A stretch of 64,000 nucleotides of DNA. Origin: Nepenthes gracilis (taxonomy: Eukaryota > Streptophyta > Magnoliopsida > Caryophyllales > Nepenthaceae). The translations under genes were made by a program, and so were the position numbers. The notes beneath the pieces are model-generated. The model saw only the letters and a program-made list of their open reading frames with translations. It made no database searches and was not told the DNA's origin. Positions 36,801-48,372 of the stretch are shown in pieces. Numbering within the stretch: the first letter of the stretch is position 1; the number at the start of each line of letters is the position of its first letter. The stretch covers positions 16,352,021 through 16,416,020 of the forward strand of contig BSYO01000014.1 in the NCBI GenBank assembly GCA_033239525.1, given 5' to 3'.

Positions 36801-37841
36801 GGATAAAACATGTTACTTTTTGTTTGAATTCTTAAGGAAATAACGATAGTATATAACTATATATATAAGTATAACAAGAAGTTATTTTTTACTCAAAAAT
36901 TTTCATTAAATAAGAAAAAAATTACATGAATTTTCATTTAAAAAGGTCTCCATTATAATATAAGTCTAGTTATAATAAACTCTCAAAAGTTATTATCATA
37001 TACGCCAAAAATGTAAGCAAATCCAACAATTAATAACTAAAAAATTGAAGAAAACAACTACCAGAATCACTCTATTCACTGATGAGAATAGTATACCAAA
37101 GAATTGCAAAAAATTACATACAATTTGAAGCCTAACCATAAGCTGAATCTCATCCTTATCTTCTTTCCCTTTTCTATCATTTTAGCGCTCAAATACTAAT
37201 TAAAAATGATTCTTATTTCTATACATATACAACTTTAAAAATAGAATATTATATTTATTTTTAAATTATATGGCCGTTATGTGACTCCTTTGTGGCCACC
37301 CATTGAAAATCCCTCCAAACTTGTAATTTATGTAGCTAGGTTGTGACTATTTTGTGGGGTCTTCTTAAAAATTTGCTAAAGCAAAATCTTGCATAAATGT
37401 CTGTCTAACAACTCCCTCAAATGTAATTTACAAGTAAGTAATACAAAATCTAATAAACAATACTCTAAAAAAAAGCTAACCAGATGAATATTAAACAACA
37501 AATCACTCTACAAAATGTCCAACAAACAAGAAAGAACAAAATCAAAGACCAATAAAGACAAGCAAAGAGGAGATACAACCCAAACAACAAACCTATAGAT
37601 TAGTTCTTACACTGTCCACCCATAAAATCTCATCTCTCTATCAAAGATTATTACAACAATATCAATAAGACCATTTCCCCCACCTTATTTTGGCTTCAGT
37701 CTCAAACCTAGCTTAAGTCTAATAACCTCTACCAATTAATTACTTTATGTTATATCTGTCTTAATTATTTCTTATTTTTCATCATAAGTACCTAATTTTA
37801 TTTGATGGATTAATGATGAAACCTATTTTGTTATTTTTTGA

Positions 37842-38066
37842 TTTGTAGAGTAGGGAGGTGAGCGAGTGAAACGTGGATCATCTTCCATTGACGACACGTT
37901 TTGGGGCGGTGGTTACCATGAACACGCTTTGGGCTGCGTATTGGGCATTCCCTTCGACCCAAAGTGGACAATATAATCCCCAACCTAAAGTGGACAATAA
38001 TTTATCGGGACGATGTGCCAATGTGCGGAGCCCGCTGGTCTCGGGGTGGGATGTAGAGTCCCACAT
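37842..38066. repeat. GC-richer island, probable dispersed-repeat fragment
   Basis: It stands out from the AT desert. It contains two copies of AAAGTGGACAATA-like sequence 26 bases apart and GTAGAGTCCCACAT, motifs I associate with dispersed plant repeats but cannot name. Two overlapping short frames on both strands look like chance. Confidence 0.3.
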
Positions 38067-41000
38067 TTCAATTATTTAATTAAATGGACGCCGTAATAAA
38101 TTTTCATACGACGGGAATTTATACGAGTCAAATCAATTATTTAATTTTTAAATTTTCCCGACGGTGAGATTTTAAACCCGTTCCTTCTCCTTCAAGTAAT
38201 TGCATTTTATTGTGTTATTCATACTAAAAAAATATATATACATCTTAAAAATACTTATTCTATAACTATTAACATAATAAATAAAATCATATAATTTTGT
38301 GAACTTTACAAGTAGTGAAGTTGTTTTCTCATTGGACCCCACTTTTACTATTTCTTAGAAGATTTGTTTTTTATCAAATTTTACTTTTTTATAATTATAT
38401 TCAAAGTTGCATTAAATATTAGTTTTAAATTTTTCAAAAAAAAAGGTTAAATTAATATTAAAATAAATAAGATTGATGAAATTCAAAGTCTTATGTTAAA
38501 AATATTACAAAAGTTTTAAAATACGTTTAATATTATTTTCCATGCCGAAAGAGAGATTTTCTGAATTATAGACTTTTAATCAGTAGGGTTTGTTTGGCAG
38601 GCAAGCTACCTCTTAACCTAAACTTGTAGGTTTACTTGACAAAGTCAATCGCTTAACAAGTTTACAACAAACACAGCATAGTGAAAAAGTCAATGATCTG
38701 ATTATTCAGGAAATGCTAGATTTATGATTAATAAAATATTTTAGAGATTTTTTTAATTATTAGTTAGATATTTTTGAATGGTATGGTTTATTTATTTATC
38801 TAGATAATTCATCAAATATTGAGAAATTTATTAAATTATATAAATAAATGACATGTTATATTATTAAAATTGTTTAAAATAGGATCAAATGGTATCCCTA
38901 TAATGCCACTTATTATGAATAAAATAAATGCAAATTACTGATGGTTTTATGGTTTGATTTATCACAATCATTAATTTAGCACAATAGATTTAAAATTATG
39001 TTTTTAAAAATGATAATTTTGAAAAGATCAATTAGGTTACTTGCTCCAAATGGCAGGAGAGGAATTCGGGATTCTAGTAGACAATTATATTAGATCAGAT
39101 TAAAATAAAATTATTTTACTAATCTAATTAGATTGATTTAAAATTTTATAAAATATGATCAATAAATATCAATATTATGAAAAAATAAGATAAAAATTAG
39201 ATTGTATTAATTTTTTAGATTGGGCAGAGTTTCAGATAAAAATGACTTGTACAATCTGACCAAGCTAGATTATAATTGTTTATAAGATATAATCAAGAAA
39301 TATCAGTATTTTGAAAGGATAAGATAAATATTAAGTTTGATTAACTTTTTGGAATCGGCATAGTCTCATATAAAAATGACTAATATGTTCCAGTTAAGCT
39401 AAAATCTGATTGTTTTGTAAATATATGTTTTTATTTTAGATGAGTATCAAGTTAAAAAAAAATTCTCAATATATTATATTTTTTACTAATCAATAACTAA
39501 TTTATGTAAATATTATTTTATTAAATATTTAGATAAAATTTTATTCTGAATATTTTAATTTTAAAATATTTTATATTTTTATATAAATCTATATTTTTAG
39601 ATATAAATTTTTAAAAAATAAAAAATTTACGAATCAATCTGAACAAATCTAATTTTGATTATGAATAAGAATGATTATTGGGCCTAACTCAAATCATCAA
39701 GACTTAGCATTTATAAATCTTTATCTAAACTCTAACGAGTGTTTAATTAGAACCCAATTTTGATCAAGTATTGTTTCCATCCATACCCACGGCTTCTAAT
39801 AGAAAAATGCACATTAGAAGAATCAAATTTAAGAAACAAATATAAATTTATAAATTATTTACTTAAATTCTTCTCTCAAAAATTTTCTTCTTTTTTTATA
39901 GCAATGTTCTAGATATTTGGAAATGATTAGAATATTTATTTAATGACATTGTGGAAAACGATGGCAATCATATTTGCTCAATATTAAACTATAAAAAATG
40001 TTACATTGGTGCCATTTCAATGACAATTATTGAAAAAGTATATATACCAAAGTACCACATTTCCTTTTAGTATTGATAAATTATTTAAAAAATGGAATTT
40101 AATAATCAATCAAACCAACATATATTTTTAAATACTTATATATTTTAGTAATTATTTATATTACGAAATAATATAATTCTTACAATATATCATATGATAC
40201 GTGAATTAGTGTCAATTTGACATGACATGGGCCTTTAAATATACCTAAGTATCAATGTTCAGCAAATTGTTAAATCATTTATATATTCAAAGATATTTCA
40301 TGAGTTATTTAATAGTTGACAGATATTAATGACATTTTCACCACGGCCATTTTGAATCTTTTGGTAACAAAATTGTTACCATATAAAACAATAAATTGTA
40401 CTATATCATAACTGCATGGCACTGCCTTCAATATTCATAATTACCAACGGGTATCTGACTAACAAAGGACAAAGGTTCCTTACATTTTATGACACTTGAA
40501 ATTTCAACTTCAAATAATCATGTCAACACATAGGTGAGAAAAAAAATGACAGGTGTGCATGGAAGCAATTAGGGTGGCCAAAATCCTTAAGGCCTTTGCA
40601 CATTCATGATAGTATTTCCCAACATGGGGCCAATCGTGCTCGATCGCAATGAAAGCAGCAGCTAAAATTCTAGCGGCATTTGATCCACAAGATGTAATGA
40701 TGAAGGGATAAGGACGAGTTACATCTGCCATGAAAAGAAAAGATGGCGAAGCTAAGAATCTATTTAATTTTAAGAAAGTTTGAATGAAAAGAAAAAAATT
40801 AAAAGGAAATATTTTTTAATGTTTGGATTGAATGAAAAATTATAAGAAAAAAAATAATGAAAAAATGTGAATATTTTTGCATTTGAGGAAAGATATTTTC
40901 TTTTATTTCCTTTAGTTTTTATTCTTTTTCTTATAACTAGATAGACTCTAATTAGATTAACAATTAGGCAAGGTTAAGTAGCAAAAAAAAAATCCACATT

Positions 41001-41492
41001 CTTATTTAATGGGAAGTGAGTTAGCAGCTTCATATATGTCAGAAGTGTAAGCTTATTCGTGCTGTTTCATTATGCAGTGTTTGATTATTAACCCAAACAA
41101 AAGCAAAAACATAGCAAGAAATTGAGATAGCAAACTTAAAACTAATAAAAGTCTCGGGACAGATGCAACAAAAGGGAGTTTAAGGTAATACGAGATATAA
41201 GCTCTACAACATTTGAGGGTAGAGTTACTATATATTTGTAATATATATATGGCATTGAATTGCCGCTATATAGCTATGCTGATCTAATTGTTAGTATGAA
41301 AAGTCTTGAGGGGACATTGAAAGCCACTTATTTCAATAAAGATCGTGTCTAGCCTATCATGTGTGCATGAAAGATGTCAGAACATAGATCCGGGGGGCCT
41401 ATGATAGGTTGACCCGACCCAATCCATCTCAATCAGATGCAAGATAGGTTGGTTTTTTTGTTTAAATGGGAGGTTACATTTTCAATATGGGA

Positions 41493-41497
41493 GTTGA
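41493..41497. repeat. Target-site duplication GTTGA, left
   Basis: GTTGA directly outside the left LTR; an exact copy lies at 46944-46948. Confidence 0.9.
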
Positions 41498-42222
41498 TGT
41501 TGGGGTCACTCCCGAGTGGCATGATGTCCGCGGACTCCATTGGGAAGAATGGACGATGACTTTTGTGGAGGCGTCATATCCGAGCGATTGCTGAGGACGA
41601 GGACAAAGAGTCTGGTATCGTAGGCGTTGACTCTATCAACGTAGGCCTGTATGTGGCCGTTTTTGCAGGTGGGTTGGTCACCCACTCTGATTGGATGTTG
41701 CAGCGGCTGCAACTTCCCAAGGAGAGGCCTGCCGTCTGACACGGCAAGCATGCGCCTGTCATGACAGGCCCTAGGGCGTAGGTCTGGAGACCTACGCCCA
41801 GTAGGGTGGGCGGACACGCCACCTTGTGTATATAAGGAGCTTGTTGCCCTTGCTGTTATGAGACACAGTGAGCTGGGACATTGTTTGAGTTCCTTGAGCC
41901 TTGAGAGAGCTGTGGACAAGCTTCGTTGTAAAGATAGAGAGAGATATACTTTGAGAGAGGAAAGTTGTACACTTGAGATTGTTTTCTTTCGTTAAAGCTT
42001 GAGTAGCCAACACTTGTAAACAAATCTCTTATAGTACATTCCTTCGTGGTTTTTCCCTTGGTTTGAGAAGGGTTTTCCACGTTAAAATTTGTGTGTTCTC
42101 TTTTATTCTCTATTCTTTCTTTCCTTGCCGTCCGAGAGCTTCTCTCAGTGTGCTGTCTGAGAACTCTTGTCTACTCGGTCACCGTACTCCTGTCCGAGTA
42201 CTTTCCGCATTTTGCGCCAACA
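41498..42222 (+). repeat. 5' LTR of the copia element
   Basis: Begins TGTTGGGGTCACTCCC and ends GCGCCAACA. U3 carries three hairpins (41731-41799) and a TATATAA box at 41829-41835. Downstream is the CTTTCGTTAAAGCTTGAG block and the TTTTCCACGTTAAAATTTGTG block common in copia LTRs. Confidence 0.95.
41829..41835 (+). promoter_or_regulatory. LTR TATA box
   Basis: TATATAA followed by GGAGC in the 5' LTR; identical in the 3' LTR near 46549. This is the expected promoter of the element transcript, supported by position and sequence only. Confidence 0.6.
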
Positions 42223-42224
42223 AG

Positions 42225-42235
42225 TGGTATCAGAG
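42225..42235 (+). other. Primer-binding site of the copia element
   Basis: TGGTATCAGAG starting two bases after the 5' LTR, complementary to the 3' end of initiator-Met tRNA. Confidence 0.9.
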
Positions 42236-42266
42236 ATTTTGGTTCTTTGTCTTGTTGCTGGCTGCG

Positions 42267-43020
42267 ATGGAGTACGGGAGCAAAATGCTTTGCTTGAATG
42301 GGTCCAACTATGATAGTTGGCAAAGTAAGATGTCTGACTTGCTGTATGTGAAGTCCATGCACAATCCGATTTTTGCCACAGAAAAGCCGGCGGGAAAAAC
42401 GGACGAGGCATGGGCGCTGGAACACAAGCAAGTGTGCGGTCTTATAAGGCAGTTCGTTGATGACAACGTGCACAACCACGTTCGTAGAGAAACGAATGCT
42501 AAGACACTTTGGGAAAAGCTTCAGAAGATTTTCGCCTCTAAGTCTGGAAACAACAAAATTTATCACTTGATGAGGGGGTGCATATCCGATTCTGAGGACG
42601 GATCATCTGTTGCGAACCACTGAATGAATTTGAGGATGTGTGGACCAGTTGGTAGCATGGGTATTAAGTTCGAGGATGAGGTGCTCGGACTGCGGCTCCT
42701 AGTAACCCTCCCGGACTCTTGGGAGACCATGAGGTCACCATTGCCATCTGACTCCAAACAGGCGTGGTGAGTTTGGAGATTGTCAAAGGAGATTTGTCTT
42801 TGAAACGAGGAGGTGCGGTGGCGTTCTCGGGGGCAGCGACCTCTCATCGATCAGAGGTCCTTGTCACTGAATCGAGGGGAAGAGGCGAGGACGTGGCCAA
42901 AGGTCCGAGACAAAGGGCGGAGTAAGTCACGTTCTCGGTACCGGGATATGGAGTGCCATCATTGTGGCAAGAAGGGCCACATCAAGAAATTTTGTTATAA
43001 ATGGAAGCGTGAGAACGCAT
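42267..43020 (+). pseudogene. Copia gag (UBN2 type) with CCHC knuckle
   Basis: ATG 42267 opens MEYGSKMLCLNGSNYDSW, the copia gag start, and continues through LWEKLQKIFASKSGNNK. A frameshift and TGA near 42620 break it. The next family block MGIKFEDEVLGLRLL lies in another frame, and the knuckle CHHCGKKGHIKKFC is at about 42954-42995. The first 119 residues are open. Confidence 0.85.
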
Positions 43021-43129
43021 TTGGAGGAGATAGGGACACAAAAGAGACGCGGCGAGGAAGAGTCCTCGGTCTGTCGTCACGAGGTGGTGACCTCCTCTTG
43101 ACTTGCGATGAAAACTTCGATAGCGTGGC

Positions 43130-43330
43130 CGAGCAAGCCTCGACCCGGGTGGTGGATTACGGCGCTTCTATCCACGTCACTCCCCTGAGCAGTTCTCCAC
43201 TTATACTCCCTGCGCTCCGGGAGTATTGAAGATGGGCAACTTGAGACGCGTCAAGATTGTTGGGCGAGGGACATTTCCTTGTTAACCAACACCGGTGCGG
43301 TGATTTTAAGGGGCGTGCGACACGTCCCGG
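43130..43330 (+). pseudogene. Copia aspartic protease remnant
   Basis: VVDYGASIHVTP at about 43150-43185 is the copia protease site, normally D-S-G-A-S; the Ser is now Tyr. Downstream RVKIVGRGT and GVRHVPDIRMNIL are the usual protease end and linker, in shifted frames. Confidence 0.7.
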
Positions 43331-43339
43331 ATATTCGCA

Positions 43340-44390
43340 TGAATATTCTTTAGTTGGGGACGGCTCGGCGATGAAGGCTCTGCGGCGTCTTTTGTGACGG
43401 CGATTTCAAGTGAAGAAGGGCTCAATGGTAGTTGCAGGAGTAAAGGCGTCGAGCCTTTACACGATGAACGCTTGGCCGAGGTAGCAGAGGTGAATGCTAC
43501 GGGGAGCGTGGAGTCCTCGGACCTATGGCATAAAGACTCGGACACATGAGTGTGCATGGCATGAGTCATCCGGCGAAAAAAGGGTCTCATTCCGGAGATG
43601 GATGGAGAAATGCCGAGGACTTGCCCTCACTGCATGACGGGAAGCAACGAAGGGTCTCCTTCTCGGGAGACGCACCTTCTAGGAAGTCCGAGGTCTTGGA
43701 ACTCGTCCCACATGAGACGTGTGTGGGCCTCTACAGGAGAAGTCATTTGGAGGTGCTCAATTTGTGACCTTCATTGATGATTGTTCTAGGAAGGTGTGGG
43801 TGTTCGGGTTGAAAACCAAGGACCGAGGTTGCGGGAACCTTTGGCGATTCCATGTGCTCGTTGAACGAGAGGCAAGGAAGAGGTTAAAGGCGTGTGAAGT
43901 GATACGGCGGTGAGTTCATTGGAGCGTTTGATGCCTATTGCAAAAACGCTCGGCATCAAACATCGAAGACTCCACCAAAGACGCCACGGTTAAATGGCGT
44001 GGCCGAGAGGATGAATCGCACCACGATGGAAAGGGTCGGGTGCATGTTGTCCGAGGTGAGGCTTAGGGAACCTTTTGGCCGAGGCCTTGAAAACGGCCGC
44101 CCACGTGATCAACCGGTCGCCTTCTAAGCCCTCTGGATGGGGAAGTTCAGAGCGAATTTGGACCGAGAAGTGAACCGACTTATAACCATCTCAGGACTTT
44201 TGGGTGTAGAGCCTTTGTTCATGTCCCAAGAGATGAGAGATCAAGCTTGAGCCAAAGACCGCAATGCGTCTTTCTGGGCTATGGTGAGGATGAGTTTGGG
44301 TTTGATTGTATGACCCAAAGGAGAAGAAGTCAGTGCGGTCCCGAGGCGTGATTTTCGTTGAGGACGAGACCATAGAGGACTTTGGGAAAG
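43340..44390 (+). pseudogene. Copia integrase, multiply frameshifted
   Basis: Readable in pieces: HDGKQRRVSFS (end of the pre-integrase zinc region), FVTFIDDCSRKVWVFGLK with a catalytic Asp, a damaged SD-GGEF motif near 43895-43915 lacking one base in the Asn codon, NGVAERMNRTTMERV holding the catalytic Glu, and EPKTA plus VRSRGVIFVEDETIEDFG at the C-terminus. At least half a dozen small indels are needed to join these, so it is inactive. Confidence 0.8.
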
Positions 44391-44429
44391 AGTGAAGTCT
44401 CTACCCAATACTTCCCGACAAGAGCGGAC

Positions 44430-45560
44430 AATGTCCGATGTCCAGCCCGGTGCGTCTTGCGTCCGAGGCCGGTGGACCAAGAGTTGCCAACCGGGATCGG
44501 GCGATTCCGGCGCCTCAGGATCAGGTTGAGGATTTGGTGCCTCAAGTGGATGAGGAGGCACTTGTGAGACGGTCGTCCAGGTCGAGACGTCCGTCCGTCC
44601 GCCTTCCAGCCAGTGAGTATGTCCTCCTCACTGATGCTGGAGAACCAGAGGATTTTGGTGAGGCTATGAGGAGCTCCCAGAAGAATAAATGGTTTGAGGC
44701 CATGAAAGAGGAAATGACCTCACTTCATGAAAACCATACCTTTGAGCTAGCCAAGCTACCTAAGGGGAAGAAGGCCCTGAAGAACAAATGGGTCTTCAGG
44801 CTAAAGGCGACCGAGGACACGAGGCGCCCCAAGACACAAGGCAAGACTTGTGGTCGAGGATTTGGTCCAACGAAAGGGTGTTGACTTTAATGAGATCTTG
44901 CGCCGTTGTGAAGATGTCCTCGGTCCGTGTAGTGCTTCGGATTTGGCTGCGGCGTTGGACACGGAGATTGAAGCAATTTGGATGTCGGACGGCCTTTCTC
45001 CATGGAGACCTTGAAGAAGAGATCTACATGGAGCAATCGGATAGTTTTGAAGTTAAAGGAAAGGAGGACTTGTTTGTCGTTTGAAGAAAGAGCTTGTATG
45101 GGTGAAACAAGCTCCGAGGCAGTGGTATCGGAAGTTTAGTCAAGTATGGTTGAACAAGGGTACCATAAGACTTCTTCGGACCACCTGTGTCTTTTCTTGT
45201 GAAGTTCTCGGAAAACGACTTTGTCATCCTTCTCCTTTATGTGGATGACATTTGGTGGCCGAGACAGAATAGTGCTCGGATCAAGGAGAAGAAGAAGCTT
45301 CGGACAGTTTTTCGCCATGAAAGACCTCGGGCCAGGCGAAATAGATTAAGGGGATCAAAATTTCTCGCGGCCCGAGAGGGAAAGAAGCTTTGGGCTGTCC
45401 CAAGAAGGATATATTGCAAAGGTGCTTGAGAGATTGGCATGGAAGGGTCAAGCACATCGGACCCCGTTGTGCACAACCATTTGGTGAGTAGCGGCGAGTG
45501 TCGTCCGTCCTCGGACACCGAGAAGCGCGTATGAGTAAGGTTTCTTACTCCTCGGCCGTT
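44430..45560 (+). pseudogene. Copia reverse transcriptase, frameshifted
   Basis: The piece 44438-44884 carries the linker and the RT start EAMKEEMTSLHENHTFELA and NKWVFRLKA. Then in other frames come VVKMSSVRVVL, TAFLHGDLEEEIYMEQ, KQAPRQWYRKF and FVILLLYVDDI, the active-site YVDD near 45235-45250. Later RPDIAHA-type sequence is visible near 45595 in broken form. Confidence 0.85.
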
Positions 45561-45749
45561 AGCGACCTTATGTCTGCTTGGCCGTTTATACGCGGCCGGA
45601 CATTGCTCATGCGGTTGGCACAGTGAGCGAGATTCCTATCAAACCCGGTATGGAGCATTGGTCGGCGGTGAAATAGATTTTGAGATCTCGCAGGACCTCA
45701 AGACGGGTTTGCGGTTTGGGGATGAAAAGCCTCGATTGATTGCGTACTG

Positions 45750-46206
45750 ACCTTGAGATATGGCGAGGGACATTGATTCTCGGAAATCAGCGTCAGGATA
45801 CTTGGTGAAATTTGCGGGAGGCGGTCTCTGGCGAGTCAAGTTGCGAAGTGCGTCGCTCTCTCCACGACGGAAGAAGCGAGTTTATTGCCGTGGCCGAGGC
45901 TGTAAAGAGATGCTTTGGATGAAGAGGTTTATCCAAGAGTTGGGTCTAAGGCAAGAGACGTACGCGGTCCTTTGTGATAGTCAAAGTGCTATTCACTTGT
46001 GTAAAAACTCCTCATTCCACTCTCGGTCAAAACATATTGACGTGCGATACCATTGGGTGAGAGATGTTCTTGATGATGGGCAGTTATCAATTGGAAAGGT
46101 CCATTCTGAAGAAAATGGGTCACATATGTTGACCAAGATTTTGCCAAAGGGGAAGCTGGAAGCTTGTTGTGACATTGCCGGTCTAACTAACTTCACTCGG
46201 TCGTGA
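45750..46206 (+). pseudogene. Copia RNase H domain
   Basis: The frame 45760-46206 is open for 148 residues: DIDSRKSASGYLVKFAGG, then a short garbled stretch, EMLWMKRFIQELGL, LCDSQSAIHLCKN (catalytic Asp), SRSKHIDVRYHWVRD and a C-terminal DIAGLTNFTRS, where it stops at the normal end. The usual KLQSCVALSTTEAE-like block is shifted out of frame between about 45836 and 45890. It sits 9 bases before the 3' LTR. Confidence 0.85.
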
Positions 46207-46213
46207 GGGAAAG
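46205..46213 (+). other. Polypurine tract of the copia element
   Basis: GAGGGAAAG immediately before the 3' LTR, overlapping the RNase H stop codon region. Confidence 0.6.
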
Positions 46214-46215
46214 TT

Positions 46216-46943
46216 TGTTGGGGTCACTCCCGAGTGGCATGATGTCCGCGGACTCCATTGGGAAGAATGGACGAGGACTTTTGTGGAGGCATCATGTCCG
46301 AGCGATTGCTGAGGACGAGGACAAAGAGTCTGGTATCGTAGGCGCTGACTCTATCAACGTAGGCCTGTATGTGGCCGTTTTTGCAGGTGGGTTGGTCACC
46401 CACTCTGATTGGATGTTGCGGCGGTGCCTGACTTCCCAGAGAGACTGCCGTGCCGTCTAACACGGCAAGCATGCGCCTGTCATGACAGGCCCTAGGGCGT
46501 GGGTCTGGAGACCTACGCCCAGTAGGGTGGGCGGACACGCCACCTTGTGTATATAAGGAGCTTGTTGCCCTTGCTGTTAGGAGACACAGTGAGCTGGGAC
46601 ATTGTTTGAGTTCCTTGAGCCTTGAGAGAGCTGTGGGCAAGCTTCGTTGTAAAGATAGAGAGAGATATACTTTGAGAGAGGAAAGTTGTACACTTGAGAT
46701 TGTTTTCTTTCGTTAAAGCTTGAGTAGCCAACACTTGTAAACAAATCTCTTATAGTACATTCCTTCGTGGCTTTTCCCTTGGTTTGAGAAGGGTTTTCCA
46801 CGTTAAAATTTGTGTGTTCTCTTTTATTCTCTATTCTTTCTTTCCTTGCCGTCCGAGAGCTTCTCTCAGTGTGCTGTCCGAGAACTCTTGTCCGCTCGGT
46901 CACCGTACTCCTGTCCGAGTGCTTTCCGCGTTTTGCGCCAACA
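46216..46943 (+). repeat. 3' LTR of the copia element
   Basis: Near-identical to 41498-42222. Most differences are in one cluster around 46430-46455; the second hairpin has one mismatch here. Confidence 0.95.
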
Positions 46944-46948
46944 GTTGA

Positions 46949-47585
46949 AACTCCCATTAGTGGGTGTTTTGATCTTCCATGAGCAAGGTGGTGGTTTTAC
47001 TCCATAATGTGGGAGTTGAATCTCAGTCTTTCGCTCTCTCAGGCAGCAAAATGAAATCTCAAGACATTTTCCATGTATTACACAGCATTCTTCATTTCAA
47101 CATATATCATCAGAAGTTTGAAGGCAGATCAATCGAACAGCAGTGAATTGGACTACAAAAGGCACATGAATGCAAGAATCATTGTGCAGACAACTTCATC
47201 AACAGAGTTAGCATAAGGCTGTTGAATATAAGTTCAATGGTCCATTTTTTTCTTCTTCTTCTTTCTTTTTTTTTGATTTCTATTAAAAATTTTTTAATCA
47301 AATAAAACATATGGACCGTTAGATTTATACGCAAAGGCCTCAAACTCTGAGGTGAAGGGACTACGCGTTACCCTCGAGGTGCAGCCCCCCAAACTCCTCC
47401 ATCAACTATGACAACCGGGTCATGTACAAATTGGGTCACTACTCAATGATGGCAGCTCAATATCAATGCAGAGATTCACCATCAAAAATACATTACTGGT
47501 GTTTTATCATTTCTCAGAAAGAAAAATAAAGCACAAACTCAAAAAAAGAAAAAAAAAATATTACCTCAAAATTAGCCATTAAACC
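46949..47585. other. 3' flank of the prolyl 4-hydroxylase remnant
   Basis: No coding sequence seen. The minus-strand 3' UTR and poly(A) signals of the remnant would lie here; AT-rich and T-rich runs at 47250-47300 and 47540-47560 are the only features. Confidence 0.35.
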
Positions 47586-48372
47586 TCAGACTCTAAATTC
47601 ATTCATACGCATCCATTTTGTGGATGACCATTTATTTCCTCTGATCACAGGGCAACCACCTGCAATAACAAATGTGATTTCATCGGACTATATCAAGAAA
47701 TCCAAACTAAGGGATAAGGAAAACACGAAGAAGACACTCAAAGCAACTCCTGAAACTGTTTCTTTACAATAAGAATATGCAATTTTGTAATTAGAATTGA
47801 TACTTGTTTACTAGTCTAACCATGTGTGTACAGCAACTGAGTTTATAACCATGTAAACTTGAAGGATCGAGAGTAGCATCAGGCTTCATGCTCCAGAAAA
47901 GCAAGGAATCACCCATCTTTGGTTTGACTGAGAGTCCTCCTTTGCTACATTCAGATTGCTCATTCCAATAAGGTACAGCACTGAAATTTCCTTTGGCTGA
48001 AGGGTATATCATCTCGCCCCCCATCTTCAACATCTGAGCTGTGACATAGGGAGGAAATGATTAAGTGAAGATCAAAAAGAACTTTTTCGTATAGAATGGA
48101 TTTTGAGCATAAATCTGTGCCACTTTGCAAAAAATAAAGAGAGGGATATAATATAAACCTGTGCCTCCTTGAACAATGTCAGTAAATCAAGAACCGAGGA
48201 AGAGAGAGACATATTTCACTTACAGCAGGTACAGGGGGACCGTTGCATCCCTTTGACGACCACTCCTAGTGTTAACTCGTCTTGGAAGTAATCATAGTGC
48301 GGCTCAAACTTCTGCCCAACTTCATAGTGAAGAATTCGAAGACCTTCCCGTCTTGTGTTGATTGTGCCATTA
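47586..48372 (-). pseudogene. Prolyl 4-hydroxylase, C-terminal exons only, 5' end cut off by a copia LTR
   Basis: Three exon-like pieces on the minus strand: 48372-48224, 48038-47850 and 47659-47586, with GT donors and AG acceptors between them. They encode EGLRILHYEVGQKFEPHYDYF, then GGEMIYPSAKGNFSAVP, KGGLSVKPKMGDSLLFWSM and PDATLDPSSLHG, and lastly GCPVIRGNKWSSTKWMR. This is the plant P4H catalytic end, with the iron ligands His and Asp of HYD, the distal His of SLHGG and the 2-oxoglutarate Lys region of NKWS present. It hydroxylates proline in secreted proteins in the ER/Golgi. One base is missing after DEL in the first piece and one G is extra in the second; both keep the overall frame but garble about 20 residues. 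The N-terminal half is absent, ending exactly at the LTR terminus at 48373. Confidence 0.85.

Larger units (their letters stand above)
32853..41497. other. 8.6 kb AT-rich intergenic desert
   Basis: No recognisable gene. Separate entries cover a possible degraded LTR at 33.1-33.8 kb and a GC-rich island at 37.85-38.06 kb. A TA microsatellite lies at about 32989-33002. The rest is homopolymer-rich AT sequence. A short minus-strand frame at 40510-40731 is listed among the findings. Confidence 0.5.
41498..46943 (+). mobile_element. Ty1/copia retrotransposon, young insertion with broken polyprotein
   Basis: 5,446 bp on the plus strand, TG...CA LTRs of 725 and 728 bp, perfect GTTGA duplication, iMet primer site, then gag-PR-IN-RT-RNase H in copia order, Tnt1/Tork-like by its motifs. 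LTRs differ at about 13 scattered sites plus one cluster, so roughly 2-3% by eye, meaning recent insertion. In contrast the coding part needs many 1-2 base corrections and is not translatable as one polyprotein. Confidence 0.95.
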
